Source of the DNA: Synechococcus sp. J7-Johnson
Lineage (GTDB): Bacteria; Cyanobacteriota; Cyanobacteriia; PCC-6307; Cyanobiaceae
Reading direction: 5' to 3'
Length of the DNA stretch: 64,000 nucleotides
NCBI RefSeq assembly: GCF_024345795.1
Contig: NZ_JAGQBU010000007.1
Coordinates: forward strand, 1 to 64,000
The position numbers and the translations under genes are program-made. This document shows, piece after piece, positions 8,798 to 16,366 of this stretch. Each line of letters opens with the position of its first letter. Position 1 is the first letter of the stretch. The notes below the pieces were generated by a model. The model did no database searches and was not told where the DNA came from. It worked only from the letters and a program-made list of their open reading frames with translations.

Positions 8798-9220
8798 ATG
8801 GCTCCAATCGACGCCAGCCCCTCATATGCCTCCGATGGATCCTCTTTCCAGGGGGACTCAGAAGGGGCTGACCAGACCACCGTTGAAGCGGAAGTGCTGG
8901 AGAGCACAGTCGTCGATGAAGGGCTTCTGCAGCGGCTGTTGCGCAGAGCGGGCCGTGCCATCGCCTTACCCGCTCTGGAATGTCTGGAACTGCTGCTGGA
9001 TGGCAGCACCCCGAACCAGGTGCGGCTGACGATGCTCGCCGCCCTCACCTATCTGCTGCTGCCCTTCGATCTCATCCCCGATTTCATCCCCGCTGCCGGC
9101 TTCAGCGATGATCTGGTGGCGCTCACGGCACTCCTGGGCCTGACAGGGCGCCATCTGACCCCAGACATCCGCACCAGGGCCCGGCGCAAGCTGGACCGCT
9201 GGTTTCCCCCCGGCCGTTGA
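8798..9220 (+). CDS. YkvA/DUF1232-family membrane protein
   Basis: About 140 residues. The DUF1232 core is TYLLLPFDLIPDFIPAAGFSDDLVALTALLG, a hydrophobic hairpin with conserved DxIPD. The biochemical role of the family is not established. ATG 8798 is chosen; TTG 8780 upstream is weaker. The stop overlaps the start of the next gene, so the pair is translationally coupled. Confidence 0.8.
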   Translation: MAPIDASPSYASDGSSFQGDSEGADQTTVEAEVLESTVVDEGLLQRLLRRAGRAIALPALECLELLLDGSTPNQVRLTMLAALTYLLLPFDLIPDFIPAAGFSDDLVALTALLGLTGRHLTPDIRTRARRKLDRWFPPGR

Positions 9221-9582
9221 TGCCAGACCACAGCAGCTCACCAGTCAGCACGGCATCGGCCAGTGATGCATCCCTGAGCAGCGACCAGTTGGAAAATCTC
9301 CAGGCCTTCCTCAAAGACTGGCTTCGCCATCAGGGACGCACCCAGGCCGATCTCCGCCTGGCTCTGCGGGCTGAGTCGATCCGGATGCCGGTTCTGCTGG
9401 ATACACTCCAGCAGCTCCATGCTCAAGGCGGACTCAGCGCCCTGGCGGACCGCCTCTGTGGCATTGAGGAGCTCTGGCAGCGGGAGGAGGGAGAACCTGG
9501 GCATGGGATCGAGTTCGGTGATGACCCACTCGGTCAGTTGGATCTTCTGCTTGAGGAGATCCGACAGGACAGGCGGATCTAG
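9220..9582 (+). CDS. Conserved-looking small cytoplasmic protein, function unknown
   Basis: About 120 residues, not recognised. It is Ser-rich at the N terminus, then helical and charged (LENLQAFLKDWLRHQGRTQADLR would be one helix in two parts), with an acidic C terminus (LGQLDLLLEEIRQDRR). No membrane segment or cysteine pair. ATG 9220 shares a base with the stop of the DUF1232 gene, which suggests the two act together or are at least co-expressed. Confidence 0.6.
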   Translation: MPDHSSSPVSTASASDASLSSDQLENLQAFLKDWLRHQGRTQADLRLALRAESIRMPVLLDTLQQLHAQGGLSALADRLCGIEELWQREEGEPGHGIEFGDDPLGQLDLLLEEIRQDRRI

Positions 9583-9597
9583 CTCCTGGAAGGCAGA

Positions 9598-9912
9598 GTG
9601 TCAGTAGCCACACTGCTCTCCATGGCACCCATCCCAACCAAGACTCTGGCGAGCCCAGGGCCAATGCCACCCTTTGCTGCCCCACTGGCTACGGCGGCCG
9701 TGGCCCTGATCTTGCTCGCCCCCTCGGATCTGCGGGCCCAGAGCCTGCGCTACAACCTCGGCCCAGGCAGCAACGTGGGTGAGCCGACCCAGGTGGAGTC
9801 CACCGATTGCGTCACCGATCCCAAGGATGGATCGGTGACTTGTAAAACCAAGCTCAAGAACCCTCCAGGGGACAGCCCAGCCCGACCCCAGTTCGAGCCC
9901 TTCAACAATTGA
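9598..9912 (+). CDS. Small exported protein, function unknown
   Basis: About 104 residues from GTG 9598. A hydrophobic segment (AAPLATAAVALILLAPSDLRAQS) looks like a signal peptide with cleavage near RAQS. The mature part is short and polar with two cysteines (DCVTDPKDGSVTCKTK) that could form a disulfide. It starts 15 bases after the previous gene and its stop overlaps the ATG of the PsiE-like gene. An internal ATG at 9622 is another possible start. Confidence 0.55.
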   Translation: MSVATLLSMAPIPTKTLASPGPMPPFAAPLATAAVALILLAPSDLRAQSLRYNLGPGSNVGEPTQVESTDCVTDPKDGSVTCKTKLKNPPGDSPARPQFEPFNN

Positions 9913-10403
9913 TGGCCAGATTCTCCGGCCTGTTCGATGACAAGACGTTCCTTGCGCTTGTCGATCGTTTTGAGCGTCAACTGGCCAAGGCGCTCTCAGT
10001 TCTGCTCTGCGTGGTGCTGATCGCCGCCACCACCCAGCTGATCATTCAGGTGTGGCAGGAGTTTTTCAACCCCGACACCGGCTGGCTGGGTAACGATCTG
10101 ATCCGGATCCTCGGTGATGTGCTCACCGTGCTGATCGCCCTTGAGGTGCTGCAGAACGTCACGGCCTACCTGCGCCACCATGTGGTCCAGATCGAGCTGG
10201 TGCTGCTCACCGCCCTCACCGCCGTGGCGCGGAAGGTGATCGTGCTTCCCCCCGGCGCGGAGGACAAACCCCTTCTGCTGCTGGGCTTGGGGATCACGGT
10301 GGTGAGTCTGTCAGCGGGCTACTGGCTGGTGCGCTCCTCCACCCTGATGGAGGAGGCGTCCAGAAGCAGGCGAGCCAGAGTGTTCCGGGATCCGGATCAG
10401 TAG
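9912..10403 (+). CDS. PsiE-family (phosphate-starvation-inducible E-like) membrane protein
   Basis: About 163 residues with four predicted helices, including LSVLLCVVLIAATTQLIIQV, IRILGDVLTVLIALEVLQN and LLLLGLGITVVSLSAGYWLV. The order and the TAYLRHHVVQIELVLLTALTAVARKVIV segment fit the PsiE family. The role is unknown; the name comes from an E. coli phosphate-regulated gene and does not prove phosphate control here. The 3' 110 bases overlap the convergent Nif11-cupin gene, an unusually long antisense overlap. Confidence 0.75.
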   Translation: MARFSGLFDDKTFLALVDRFERQLAKALSVLLCVVLIAATTQLIIQVWQEFFNPDTGWLGNDLIRILGDVLTVLIALEVLQNVTAYLRHHVVQIELVLLTALTAVARKVIVLPPGAEDKPLLLLGLGITVVSLSAGYWLVRSSTLMEEASRSRRARVFRDPDQ

Positions 10404-10878
10404 CCACCACCCGGTGACGGCGCCCGGGCGTGATCAGGAGGCTGTCACCGACGGCCAGATCCCTCGCTTCGTCCTCATCCTCGAAGCGAAGCCTGGCGCT
10501 GCCGCGAAGCAGAAGCACCCATTCGGCCTCCGGCTGGTCGTACCACTGGCCTGGTGCTGTGCAGTGGGCACATGAGTGAATCCGCTCCAGGCGCAGGCAG
10601 GGGCTTTCCAGCAGCAGATCCAGCCTCTCCTGCCCCGCCGGCGGGCAGGGGCTTTGGAGCAGGTTGTCCGCTCCAGCGCGGCCCCCCTGAGCGGGGTCCG
10701 GTTCTCCCCAGCGCTTACCGATCTCATAGCCCTGCTCCCGGGCCAGGGCCACCACCTCGTGATGGTTGGAGCAGGCCGCGAGGGCGTCCCGCAGCTTGGG
10801 CCGGGCTTCGCTCAGGGCCACGAAGGCGTTGAGCTGGCGCACTTTCTCGAGAAAGGCCTGCAGCTGCTCCTCGGCCAT
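10294..10878 (-). CDS. Nif11-domain/cupin-domain fusion protein
   Basis: 194 residues. The N-terminal 50 or so (MAEEQLQAFLEKV...LRDALAACSNHHEVVALARE) are a Nif11-type domain, the fold used as leader in Nif11-class peptide precursors. Instead of a short core peptide it continues into a cupin barrel (EAEWVLLLRGSARLRFEDED, GDSLLITPGRRHRVVATDPD, TLWLACFW) like those of small-molecule binding enzymes. There is no double-Gly cleavage site after the Nif11 part, so it is probably a stable domain rather than a cleaved leader. ATG 10878 is chosen at the domain boundary; upstream sequence in frame is not protein-like. It lies 10 bases downstream of the GNAT gene on the same strand. Confidence 0.8.
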   Translation of the reverse strand: MAEEQLQAFLEKVRQLNAFVALSEARPKLRDALAACSNHHEVVALAREQGYEIGKRWGEPDPAQGGRAGADNLLQSPCPPAGQERLDLLLESPCLRLERIHSCAHCTAPGQWYDQPEAEWVLLLRGSARLRFEDEDEARDLAVGDSLLITPGRRHRVVATDPDPGTLWLACFWTPPPSGWRSAPASSPLTDSPP

Positions 10879-10888
10879 GACGGAATGC

Positions 10889-11368
10889 TCAGTTTTGGAG
10901 CAGATCCTTGACCATACGGAAGCGACGAAAGGGCACCGAGGCGATCGTGAGTTCCTCGATCCAGGCGACGCTCCAGCCCTCCCGCTCGAACAGGGGGCGC
11001 GAGAGGAAGCTGGCTTCGGTGCGCAGCCGCTGGCTGCCGTAGCCACGGGCCAGGGCCTCCAGGGCACGCAGCAAGCTGGTGGCATGCCCCTGGCGGCTGG
11101 CCCGTCCGCGGCAGTAGAGCAAGGAAATGCGATCTAGGGGCTCCAGCACCGCGAATGCCTCGATCACCTCACCTGCGCCGGAGCAGCTGGCCAGGCCCAC
11201 ACCCTTCGCCAGGATCTCCTCGAACGGTGAGCTCTCCTGCACCACATCCGCCCAGGCCCTGACCTGCTCCGGGGTGTAGAGCTGTGGGGCCTGGCTGAGC
11301 ACCGCGTCACGGTATACCTCACGCACCTCTTCGAGGTCTTGGTGAACGAGGGGTCGCAGGCTGTGCAT
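10889..11368 (-). CDS. GNAT-family N-acetyltransferase
   Basis: Transfers an acetyl group from acetyl-CoA to an unidentified amine. 159 residues with the GNAT order: an N-terminal LRPLVHQDLEEVREVYRDAV, a central strand pair (VIEAFAVLEPLDRISLLYC), the acetyl-CoA loop RGRASRQGHATSLLRALEALAR (Q/RxxGxG/A type) and a final FEREGWSVAWIEEL. It runs co-directionally into the Nif11-cupin gene, with only 10 bases between, so the two may modify or bind the same metabolite. Confidence 0.85.
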   Translation of the reverse strand: MHSLRPLVHQDLEEVREVYRDAVLSQAPQLYTPEQVRAWADVVQESSPFEEILAKGVGLASCSGAGEVIEAFAVLEPLDRISLLYCRGRASRQGHATSLLRALEALARGYGSQRLRTEASFLSRPLFEREGWSVAWIEELTIASVPFRRFRMVKDLLQN

Positions 11369-11533
11369 CGGCTTGCCCCTGGCTGGTTGCTGGGACGGTA
11401 TCGGGGCGGCCCAACCATTGAGACAACTTTGTTGCGGCCCCTTGGGTGTGGCCCAGAGCCGTACAACTGCTGCATAGCGTGGATCCAGGTTCAGCGTTTG
11501 GCCGTGCCGCCACGGCGAGCGCCGGAGATCCCC

Positions 11534-11767
11534 ATGGCCGACTCACGTCCACTCAGCATCGGTGAACTGGAGGCGGGCTTTTCGGCCTACTGCCAGGCCC
11601 TGAGACGGCTTGTGGCCGACGGACACAGCATCGAGCGCATCGAGCGCACTCACTGCTGGCACAACCTCAGCGCCCTGCACAGCTCACTGCCCCAGCGCTA
11701 CCGCTCACCAGAGGATCTCTATCGCCGCTACCTGCGGGCCCGTGCGGCTGAAAGCACGCCAGAGTGA
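11534..11767 (+). CDS. Small protein of a two-member family in this window (member A)
   Basis: 77 residues from ATG 11534. The core is LSIGELEAGFSAYCQALRRL, IERTHCWHNLSALHSSLP and RYRSPEDLYRRYL. It clearly resembles the product at 18831-19070: both have L-[ST]-[IV]-GELEA, YC-x-A, CW-x-x-L-x-x-LH-x-x-LP and Y-x-x-P-x-x-L. No name or function is known to me. It looks all-helical and cytoplasmic, with a conserved Cys-Trp pair that could bind a ligand or partner. It precedes the c6-like cytochrome gene by 25 bases. Confidence 0.7.
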   Translation: MADSRPLSIGELEAGFSAYCQALRRLVADGHSIERIERTHCWHNLSALHSSLPQRYRSPEDLYRRYLRARAAESTPE

Positions 11768-11792
11768 CCGTCTTGGCAAGGAGCGAGAGCGG

Positions 11793-12215
11793 GTGTCTTT
11801 GATCCAACCCTCATCGCCCAGCCATCCAACCTGGCGCCGGTGGCTGGGGATTCTGGCGTTGCTCGGTTTGCTACTGCTGGTCTGGTGGCCCCGACCGGTG
11901 TGGGGTGACTCCCTGGCTACTCCTGGCATGGCCTCAGGCGAAAGCCTGTTCGCGAACCATTGCGCAGGGTGCCACATCAACGGTGGTAACATCCTGCGCC
12001 GCGGCAAGACCCTCAAACTCAAGGCCCTGGAGCGCAACGGCATCACAGGCCCGGAAGCCATCGCCGCCATCGCCTCTGCTGGCCTGGGTCAGATGTCGGG
12101 GTATGGGGAGGTGCTGGGGCCAGGGGGGTCCGAGGCGGTCGCTGACTGGGTGTGGCAACAGGCTCAGCGGAACTGGAGCTCAGCGACCGCGCCCGAAGTC
12201 CTTGGAGACTCCTAA
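11793..12215 (+). CDS. Cytochrome c6-like c-type cytochrome
   Basis: Soluble electron carrier of the thylakoid lumen or periplasm. A signal-type helix (LGILALLGLLLLVWWPRPVWG) precedes the mature domain; the heme-binding CAGCH lies in LFANHCAGCHINGG. The likely Met ligand is in GLGQMSGYGEVLG, and the end is VADWVWQQAQRNW as in c6 proteins. About 140 residues with the leader. The GTG start at 11793 is set by AAGGAG nine bases upstream. Whether it replaces plastocyanin or is a c6B/C side form cannot be told from the sequence. Its stop overlaps the convergent YciI gene by 4 bases. Confidence 0.85.
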   Translation: MSLIQPSSPSHPTWRRWLGILALLGLLLLVWWPRPVWGDSLATPGMASGESLFANHCAGCHINGGNILRRGKTLKLKALERNGITGPEAIAAIASAGLGQMSGYGEVLGPGGSEAVADWVWQQAQRNWSSATAPEVLGDS

Positions 12216-12481
12216 AACGCCTGAATCCAGGGGTAGACCTCCACGCTGGTCCAGATCCCCTGGCGCCAGTAGACATCCCCCTTCACCAGGGCTTCCACCT
12301 GCTGCTGGCTTTCGGCTTCATAGATGCCGAACACTCGGGTGGTGCACGCAGTGGGCCCGAGGGTGATCAGCACCCCCTCCTGCTTCTGCAGCCGCAGTCC
12401 GGCCAGGTGTTCCTCCCGATAGGGTCCTCTCCTCTCGAGCACATCGGCGCTGTAGGTGCCCCAGAGGACGAATCTGGCCAT
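12212..12481 (-). CDS. YciI-like (YCII-domain) protein
   Basis: 89 residues forming a ferredoxin-like alpha/beta fold. It begins MARFVLWGTYSADVLERRGP, with the YCII pattern REEHLAGL, GVLITLGP and a C-terminal EVYPW. Family members are small dimers sometimes tied to chlorocatechol or dienelactone-type chemistry, but most have no known substrate. It lies downstream of the J-domain gene on the same strand, with a 91-base gap. Confidence 0.8.
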   Translation of the reverse strand: MARFVLWGTYSADVLERRGPYREEHLAGLRLQKQEGVLITLGPTACTTRVFGIYEAESQQQVEALVKGDVYWRQGIWTSVEVYPWIQAF

Positions 12482-12572
12482 CGGTTGCTCCTATAGGTGC
12501 TTCTGGTGTGAGGGTCAGGAATGCCCTGGAGAGCTGATCCAGAGGTCACAGTGTGGATCAGCTCTGGGCCCC

Positions 12573-13001
12573 TCAGCTCTTCACGCCCCTTCCCAGGAGC
12601 AGGTCGCGGGCGCCGTTGACCAGCTGCATGGTGTCGTGCTGGCCGCCGCGGTCGGGGTGATGCTCAGCAGCGGCAAGTTTCCAGGCGCGGGTCACATCGC
12701 CGGCGGTGATCCGGCCGCAGCGAGGGAGGTGCAGGCGCTGGCGAGCGACGATGGCATCGAGGTCGGGATGCTTGCCCAAGGGGCCCCAATCGGCCTTGCT
12801 CAGGCAAGGGTTGCGTTTCTTGCCACCCTTGCCCTGGCCTTTGGCCTTGCCGGTGCTGGCTCCCGGCGCCCTGGTTGGTCCGAACCCCTGGCGAGCGCGG
12901 CTGCTCGAGCGGTTGGCCTCGGCCTCGAATGGGCTCGGCTCCTGCTCAGTGGGTCGGGTGCGCGCCAGGGGTGAGACAGGCTCGCGCAGGGTCTTGGGCA
13001 T
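12573..13001 (-). CDS. Small J-domain protein
   Basis: About 142 residues. The N-terminal half is basic, low-complexity and rich in R, S, P, G and K. The C-terminal half is a J-domain-like helical hairpin with the HPD signature in AAAEHHPDRGGQHDTM, the loop that stimulates Hsp70 ATPase. No Gly/Phe region or zinc fingers, so it is a class III type co-chaperone of unknown client. ATG 13001 (MPKTLREPV) is preferred; 13013 adds four residues. Confidence 0.75.
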   Translation of the reverse strand: MPKTLREPVSPLARTRPTEQEPSPFEAEANRSSSRARQGFGPTRAPGASTGKAKGQGKGGKKRNPCLSKADWGPLGKHPDLDAIVARQRLHLPRCGRITAGDVTRAWKLAAAEHHPDRGGQHDTMQLVNGARDLLLGRGVKS

Positions 13002-13081
13002 CACCGTCACCAATCGTGGCTCCAGCCTGCTCCATCACCAACCGCTGGCCGAGTGGCGCTGGCTGACAAAGGGTTACGTGT

Positions 13082-13151
13082 TCATCTACATACAGAGATG
13101 ACCAAAAGATGACTGGCTGTCAAGCTAACGAAATACACCGTTACGTTGGCT
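13082..13151. promoter_or_regulatory. Two short dyads between divergent genes
   Basis: TCATCT (13082-13087) and AGATGA (13096-13101) form a 6-bp stem with an 8-base loop. About 20 bases on, AGCTAACG (13123-13130) and CGTTGGCT (13144-13151) form a 7-of-8 inverted repeat with a 13-base spacer, a size seen in dimeric regulator sites. Both sit in the 250-base gap between the J-domain gene and a small + strand gene. A regulatory role is inference. Confidence 0.3.
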
Positions 13152-13252
13152 CAGGTTCCGGCTCTACCCATGGCCGCCGTCACACTTCCGGTTGACAGCC
13201 TGCAGCCTCGAGGCGCTGGGGCCCAGACAGTCCAGAGAATGCTCCGCTTCCC

Positions 13253-13438
13253 ATGACCCTTCACCAAGGCCAGATGGTCAGGCTCACCAACAGCCCCGAT
13301 CACACCTATCAGGTGCTCAACATCGACGCCGACGCCAGCACCTGCTGGGTGCGCCGCTGGCCCCTCCTGCGCCATGGATCACGCCCATTTGCCCTTCCCC
13401 TCGATCAGCTCCAGCAGCTCGACACCGCCAGCAGCTGA
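13253..13438 (+). CDS. Small protein, 61 residues, function unknown
   Basis: ATG 13253 opens a 61-residue product with a beta-rich look: QMVRLTNSPDHTYQVLNID, CWVRRWPL and FALPLDQLQQL. This could be a small SH3-like or KOW-like barrel, but no family is recognised. There are no good ribosome-binding bases. The C-terminal codons run directly up to a 21-bp tandem repeat. Confidence 0.45.
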   Translation: MTLHQGQMVRLTNSPDHTYQVLNIDADASTCWVRRWPLLRHGSRPFALPLDQLQQLDTASS

Positions 13439-13449
13439 ACAATCTTGCC

Positions 13450-13509
13450 GTGCCTGAGGTCCATTCCTCCGTGCCTGAGGTCCATTCCTCCGTGCCTGAG
13501 CTCCATTCC
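13450..13509. repeat. 21-bp tandem repeat, nearly three copies
   Basis: Unit gtgcctgaggtccattcctc plus c, at 13450-13470, 13471-13491 and a partial 13492-13509 in which one base differs (gagctcc for gaggtcc). The length is a multiple of three, so it would add seven residues per unit if translated. It lies immediately before the ribosome-binding site of the 38-residue gene. Confidence 0.85.
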
Positions 13510-13522
13510 AAGGAGACCCGTT

Positions 13523-13639
13523 GTGATTCCCATCCGCTTCCTGATCTGCTCCCGCCTCCTCGGCGGCACCACCCGCCTGCTCCTGCTTGGAGCGCTCACG
13601 GCCACCCTCGCCGAGCTGTTGGTTCACACGGGCCTCTGA
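13523..13639 (+). CDS. 38-residue single-helix membrane peptide upstream of feoA
   Basis: GTG 13523 is preceded by AGGAGA with a 6-base spacer, a good ribosome-binding site. The product begins with Ile-Pro-Ile-Arg-Phe and contains one hydrophobic helix (LLLLGALTATLAELLVHTGL). feoA starts 40 bases after the stop, so it may be a small Feo accessory peptide or a leader peptide. Recognised by no family I know. Confidence 0.45.
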   Translation: MIPIRFLICSRLLGGTTRLLLLGALTATLAELLVHTGL

Positions 13640-13679
13640 TCGCTGCGCTGCTTCAATCCAGACAGCCCTGAGCGAGGAC

Positions 13680-13907
13680 ATGAACCTGGCTGAAGCGCCG
13701 CTGGATCAGCCTCTGGAGCTGCTCAGCCTGCCAAGTCGTCCCAGCCTCGAGAGCCGCCTACGCGCCATGGGGGTAAAGCCAGGCTGCCACCTGATGGTGA
13801 TGCGCCGGGGACACCCTGGCGGCATCCTGCACTTACGCATGGGCCTGCTCGATTTCATGCTGCGCCGAGCAGACGCCGCACAGATGGAAGCGCTGCCCCT
13901 CAGCTGA
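13680..13907 (+). CDS. feoA: FeoA ferrous iron transport accessory protein
   Basis: 75 residues with an SH3-like FeoA fold: LELLSLPSRPSLESRLRAMG, VKPGCHLMVMRRG and GGILHLRMGLLDFMLRRADA. FeoA is a cytoplasmic partner needed by FeoB for Fe2+ uptake. ATG 13680 is preceded by GAGG. The gene meets feoB tail to tail: the two stops overlap by 8 bases, an arrangement unlike the usual feoA-feoB operon. Confidence 0.85.
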   Translation: MNLAEAPLDQPLELLSLPSRPSLESRLRAMGVKPGCHLMVMRRGHPGGILHLRMGLLDFMLRRADAAQMEALPLS

Positions 13908-15708
13908 ACCCGAGGCGCACACCCCCCTGGTAAAGGAGAAAAGACATCACCCAGGCCAGGCTGAACGACCACAGCAACGACAGCGCCACGAAGCGGCCGC
14001 TGCGACTTTCCCTCAGCTGCACCGCCACCGTGGAGAGGCAGGGGGTGTACAGCAGGGTGAACATCATGAAACTCAGGGCCTGCAGAGGCCTGATCGCTCC
14101 CACAACCACGCTGGCCAGCCCACTCTCGCGGGTGGCATAGATCACCGCCATCGCCCCCAGCAGAATTTCCTTGGCGATGAAGCCGAAGATCAGGGAGATC
14201 GTCAACTCCGGGTTCATGCCGATTGGACCAAGCAGTGGTTGCACCGCCCATCCGATCTGACCTGCCAACGATTGGCCGGAGAGGTGATCCACTTCAGGAG
14301 GTAGGTTGTTTAGCAGCCAGATGGCGATCACTCCCAGGATGATGAAGCGGCGGGTGGTGAAGAAGAAGGTCACCATTTCGCGCCAGGCGCGGCTGAACAC
14401 CGTGCCCAGGCTGGGAGCTCGATAAGGTGGCAACTCCAAAACGAATCCTCCCTCACTGGGGAACACCTGTTTGAACAGAAGGGCGGTGAGCACCGCGGCA
14501 GCGAAGCTGACCACGTAAAAGCCGAAGATCACCGTTCCAGCTGCCCACCAGGGCCTTGGAAAAAAGGCGCCGGCCATGAACACGAACACTGTCAGCCGGG
14601 CCTGGCAAAGCGAAAACGGAATCATCAGCATCGCCAGCCAACGCTGGGGCCTGTCCCGAATCACGCGGGTGCCCATGATGGCCGGCACGTTGCATCCGAA
14701 CCCCATGATCTGCAGCACGAAGCTGCGGCCATCAAGGCCCAGCCAATGCATCACCCCATCCATCAGGAAGGCCGAGCGAGCCAGATAGCCCGAATCTTCA
14801 ATCAAACCAATCATCATATAAAAAAGAAAGATGATCGGCATGAAGCTGATCACCGTGGTGGCGCCCATCCACAGCCCTTCGCTGAGCAGCCGGCTGAAAA
14901 AATCCGGGAGCGCCAGGCTCTGCAGGGCCGGTTGCAACAAATTGGCCTCCAGGCCATCGAAGAGCGTCAGGAGCCTCTCTTGAATCGGTCCTCCCACGGC
15001 ATAGATCAGCTGGAAGATCGCCAGCATCACCACAAAAAAACACAGCACCCCTAGCAGCGGGTGCAACAGCAGCCGATCCAGGCGGTCCCGCTGGGTATCC
15101 GGATTCGGGTGGTCGTGGCCTTCGATGCAGCTCGCCACCAGCCGGGCCCGCTGCGCCTCCAACTCCGCCTCAGGCAGCAGCCGGGGAGGACCTGGCTGGA
15201 GCTGGGCAAAGCCGTGGATGCGTTCCAGCAGCATTTCGAGGCCCTTCCCCTGGCGGGCACTGATCACCAGCACCGGCAGCCCCAGGTCCGCCGCCAGACG
15301 CTGATGGTCGATTCGCACCCCGAAGCGCTGGGCCTCATCACCCATGTTCAGCGCCAGGATCAGGGGCAGGCCGGTGGCCTGGAGCTCCAGGGCCAGCCTC
15401 AACTGGGTGTCGGCATGGCTGGCATTCAGCACCACCACGGCCAGATCCGGCCGGGTGGCGCTGAGAAACCGGCGCACGATTGCCTCGTCCTCACTGCTGC
15501 CGCGCAGGTCGTGGATACCGGGAAGATCGACCAGGTCATAGGGCCGGCCGTCGACGTCGGCAGGCAAGGAACCCCGCAGAAGCTCCACCGTGAGCCCGGG
15601 CCAGTTGGCCACATGGGCATGGCCGCCAGTGAGCCTGTTGTACAGCGTCGACTTGCCGGTGTTGGGCAGGCCCAGCAGGGCCACCTGCACCGCCGCGGCG
15701 GTGCTCAT
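13900..15708 (-). CDS. feoB: FeoB ferrous iron transporter
   Basis: Inner-membrane Fe2+ permease with an N-terminal G domain. P-loop GLPNTGKST (about residue 14), G3 DLPGIHDL, G4 in LALNMGDEA, a helical GDI-like region, then two Gate regions with many helices: GFGCNVPAIMGTR and the second, inverted copy near FIAKEILLGAMAVIY. The 602-residue length is short relative to E. coli FeoB but normal for cyanobacteria. Its ATG overlaps the stop of the DUF938 gene, so the two form a transcription unit. Confidence 0.93.
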   Translation of the reverse strand: MSTAAAVQVALLGLPNTGKSTLYNRLTGGHAHVANWPGLTVELLRGSLPADVDGRPYDLVDLPGIHDLRGSSEDEAIVRRFLSATRPDLAVVVLNASHADTQLRLALELQATGLPLILALNMGDEAQRFGVRIDHQRLAADLGLPVLVISARQGKGLEMLLERIHGFAQLQPGPPRLLPEAELEAQRARLVASCIEGHDHPNPDTQRDRLDRLLLHPLLGVLCFFVVMLAIFQLIYAVGGPIQERLLTLFDGLEANLLQPALQSLALPDFFSRLLSEGLWMGATTVISFMPIIFLFYMMIGLIEDSGYLARSAFLMDGVMHWLGLDGRSFVLQIMGFGCNVPAIMGTRVIRDRPQRWLAMLMIPFSLCQARLTVFVFMAGAFFPRPWWAAGTVIFGFYVVSFAAAVLTALLFKQVFPSEGGFVLELPPYRAPSLGTVFSRAWREMVTFFFTTRRFIILGVIAIWLLNNLPPEVDHLSGQSLAGQIGWAVQPLLGPIGMNPELTISLIFGFIAKEILLGAMAVIYATRESGLASVVVGAIRPLQALSFMMFTLLYTPCLSTVAVQLRESRSGRFVALSLLWSFSLAWVMSFLLYQGGVRLGFS

Positions 15709-16358
15709 GGCTGGGGCTCGGACTCCTCAGCAGCAACCCGGCGGAACACCAGCAGCCGGTTGTTGGCGGGCATCGACACATCATCGATGGCCTGCAGACC
15801 GCAGTCAGCGGCCAGGGCGGCGAGCTCCAGGGCATCGCGCACGCCCATGGCGGGATCGAGGCTGCGCAAATGCTGATCAAAAGCGGCGTTGCTCGGGCTG
15901 GTGTGATGGCCGCCCTCGTGGAAGGGGCCGTAGAGCAGCAGCAGGCCTGAGCAGCGCAACACCCGGGCACTGCCCTCCAGCAATCTCGGAACGGCATTCC
16001 AGGGCATGATATGGGCTGTATTGGCGCTGAAGACCGCATCGAACGGTCCATCGGGCCAGAGCGGCTGGAGCACATCGAGTTCGACGGGAGGGAGCAGCCA
16101 GCCCAGGTGGGAGTTGGTCTGGCCCTCGATTTGGCAGCGGCGGCGCAGATCGCTCAGGTTGATGGTCCTGTCGCTGGGTTGCCACACCACCCGCAGATGG
16201 CGGCAGACATGCACAGCGTGCTGGCCAGTGCCGGAACCCACCTCGAGCACCCGGTTGCCTTCAGCCAACCACTGGCTCAGGGCCGCCAGGATTGGTTCCT
16301 TGTTGCGTTCGCAGGCCTCCGAGAAGGGCAGGGCAACGTTTGATTCCTCAGGTGCCAT
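15705..16358 (-). CDS. DUF938-family SAM-dependent methyltransferase-like protein
   Basis: 217 residues. Motif I is VLEVGSGTGQHAVHV, typical of Rossmann methyltransferases. Also seen: FSEACERNKEPIL, FDAVFSANTAHIMPW and GLLLLYGPFHEGG, with conserved His residues of the DUF938 family. The substrate is unknown. It overlaps feoB by the four bases ATGA; a link to iron uptake is only positional. trpA lies 8 bases upstream on the same strand. Confidence 0.85.
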   Translation of the reverse strand: MAPEESNVALPFSEACERNKEPILAALSQWLAEGNRVLEVGSGTGQHAVHVCRHLRVVWQPSDRTINLSDLRRRCQIEGQTNSHLGWLLPPVELDVLQPLWPDGPFDAVFSANTAHIMPWNAVPRLLEGSARVLRCSGLLLLYGPFHEGGHHTSPSNAAFDQHLRSLDPAMGVRDALELAALAADCGLQAIDDVSMPANNRLLVFRRVAAEESEPQP

Positions 16359-16366
16359 GGCCGGCC

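Noticed and set aside
13400-13700. Fur box upstream of feoA
   Set aside because: I found no 19-bp Fur-like inverted repeat; the only repeats are the 21-bp tandem units.
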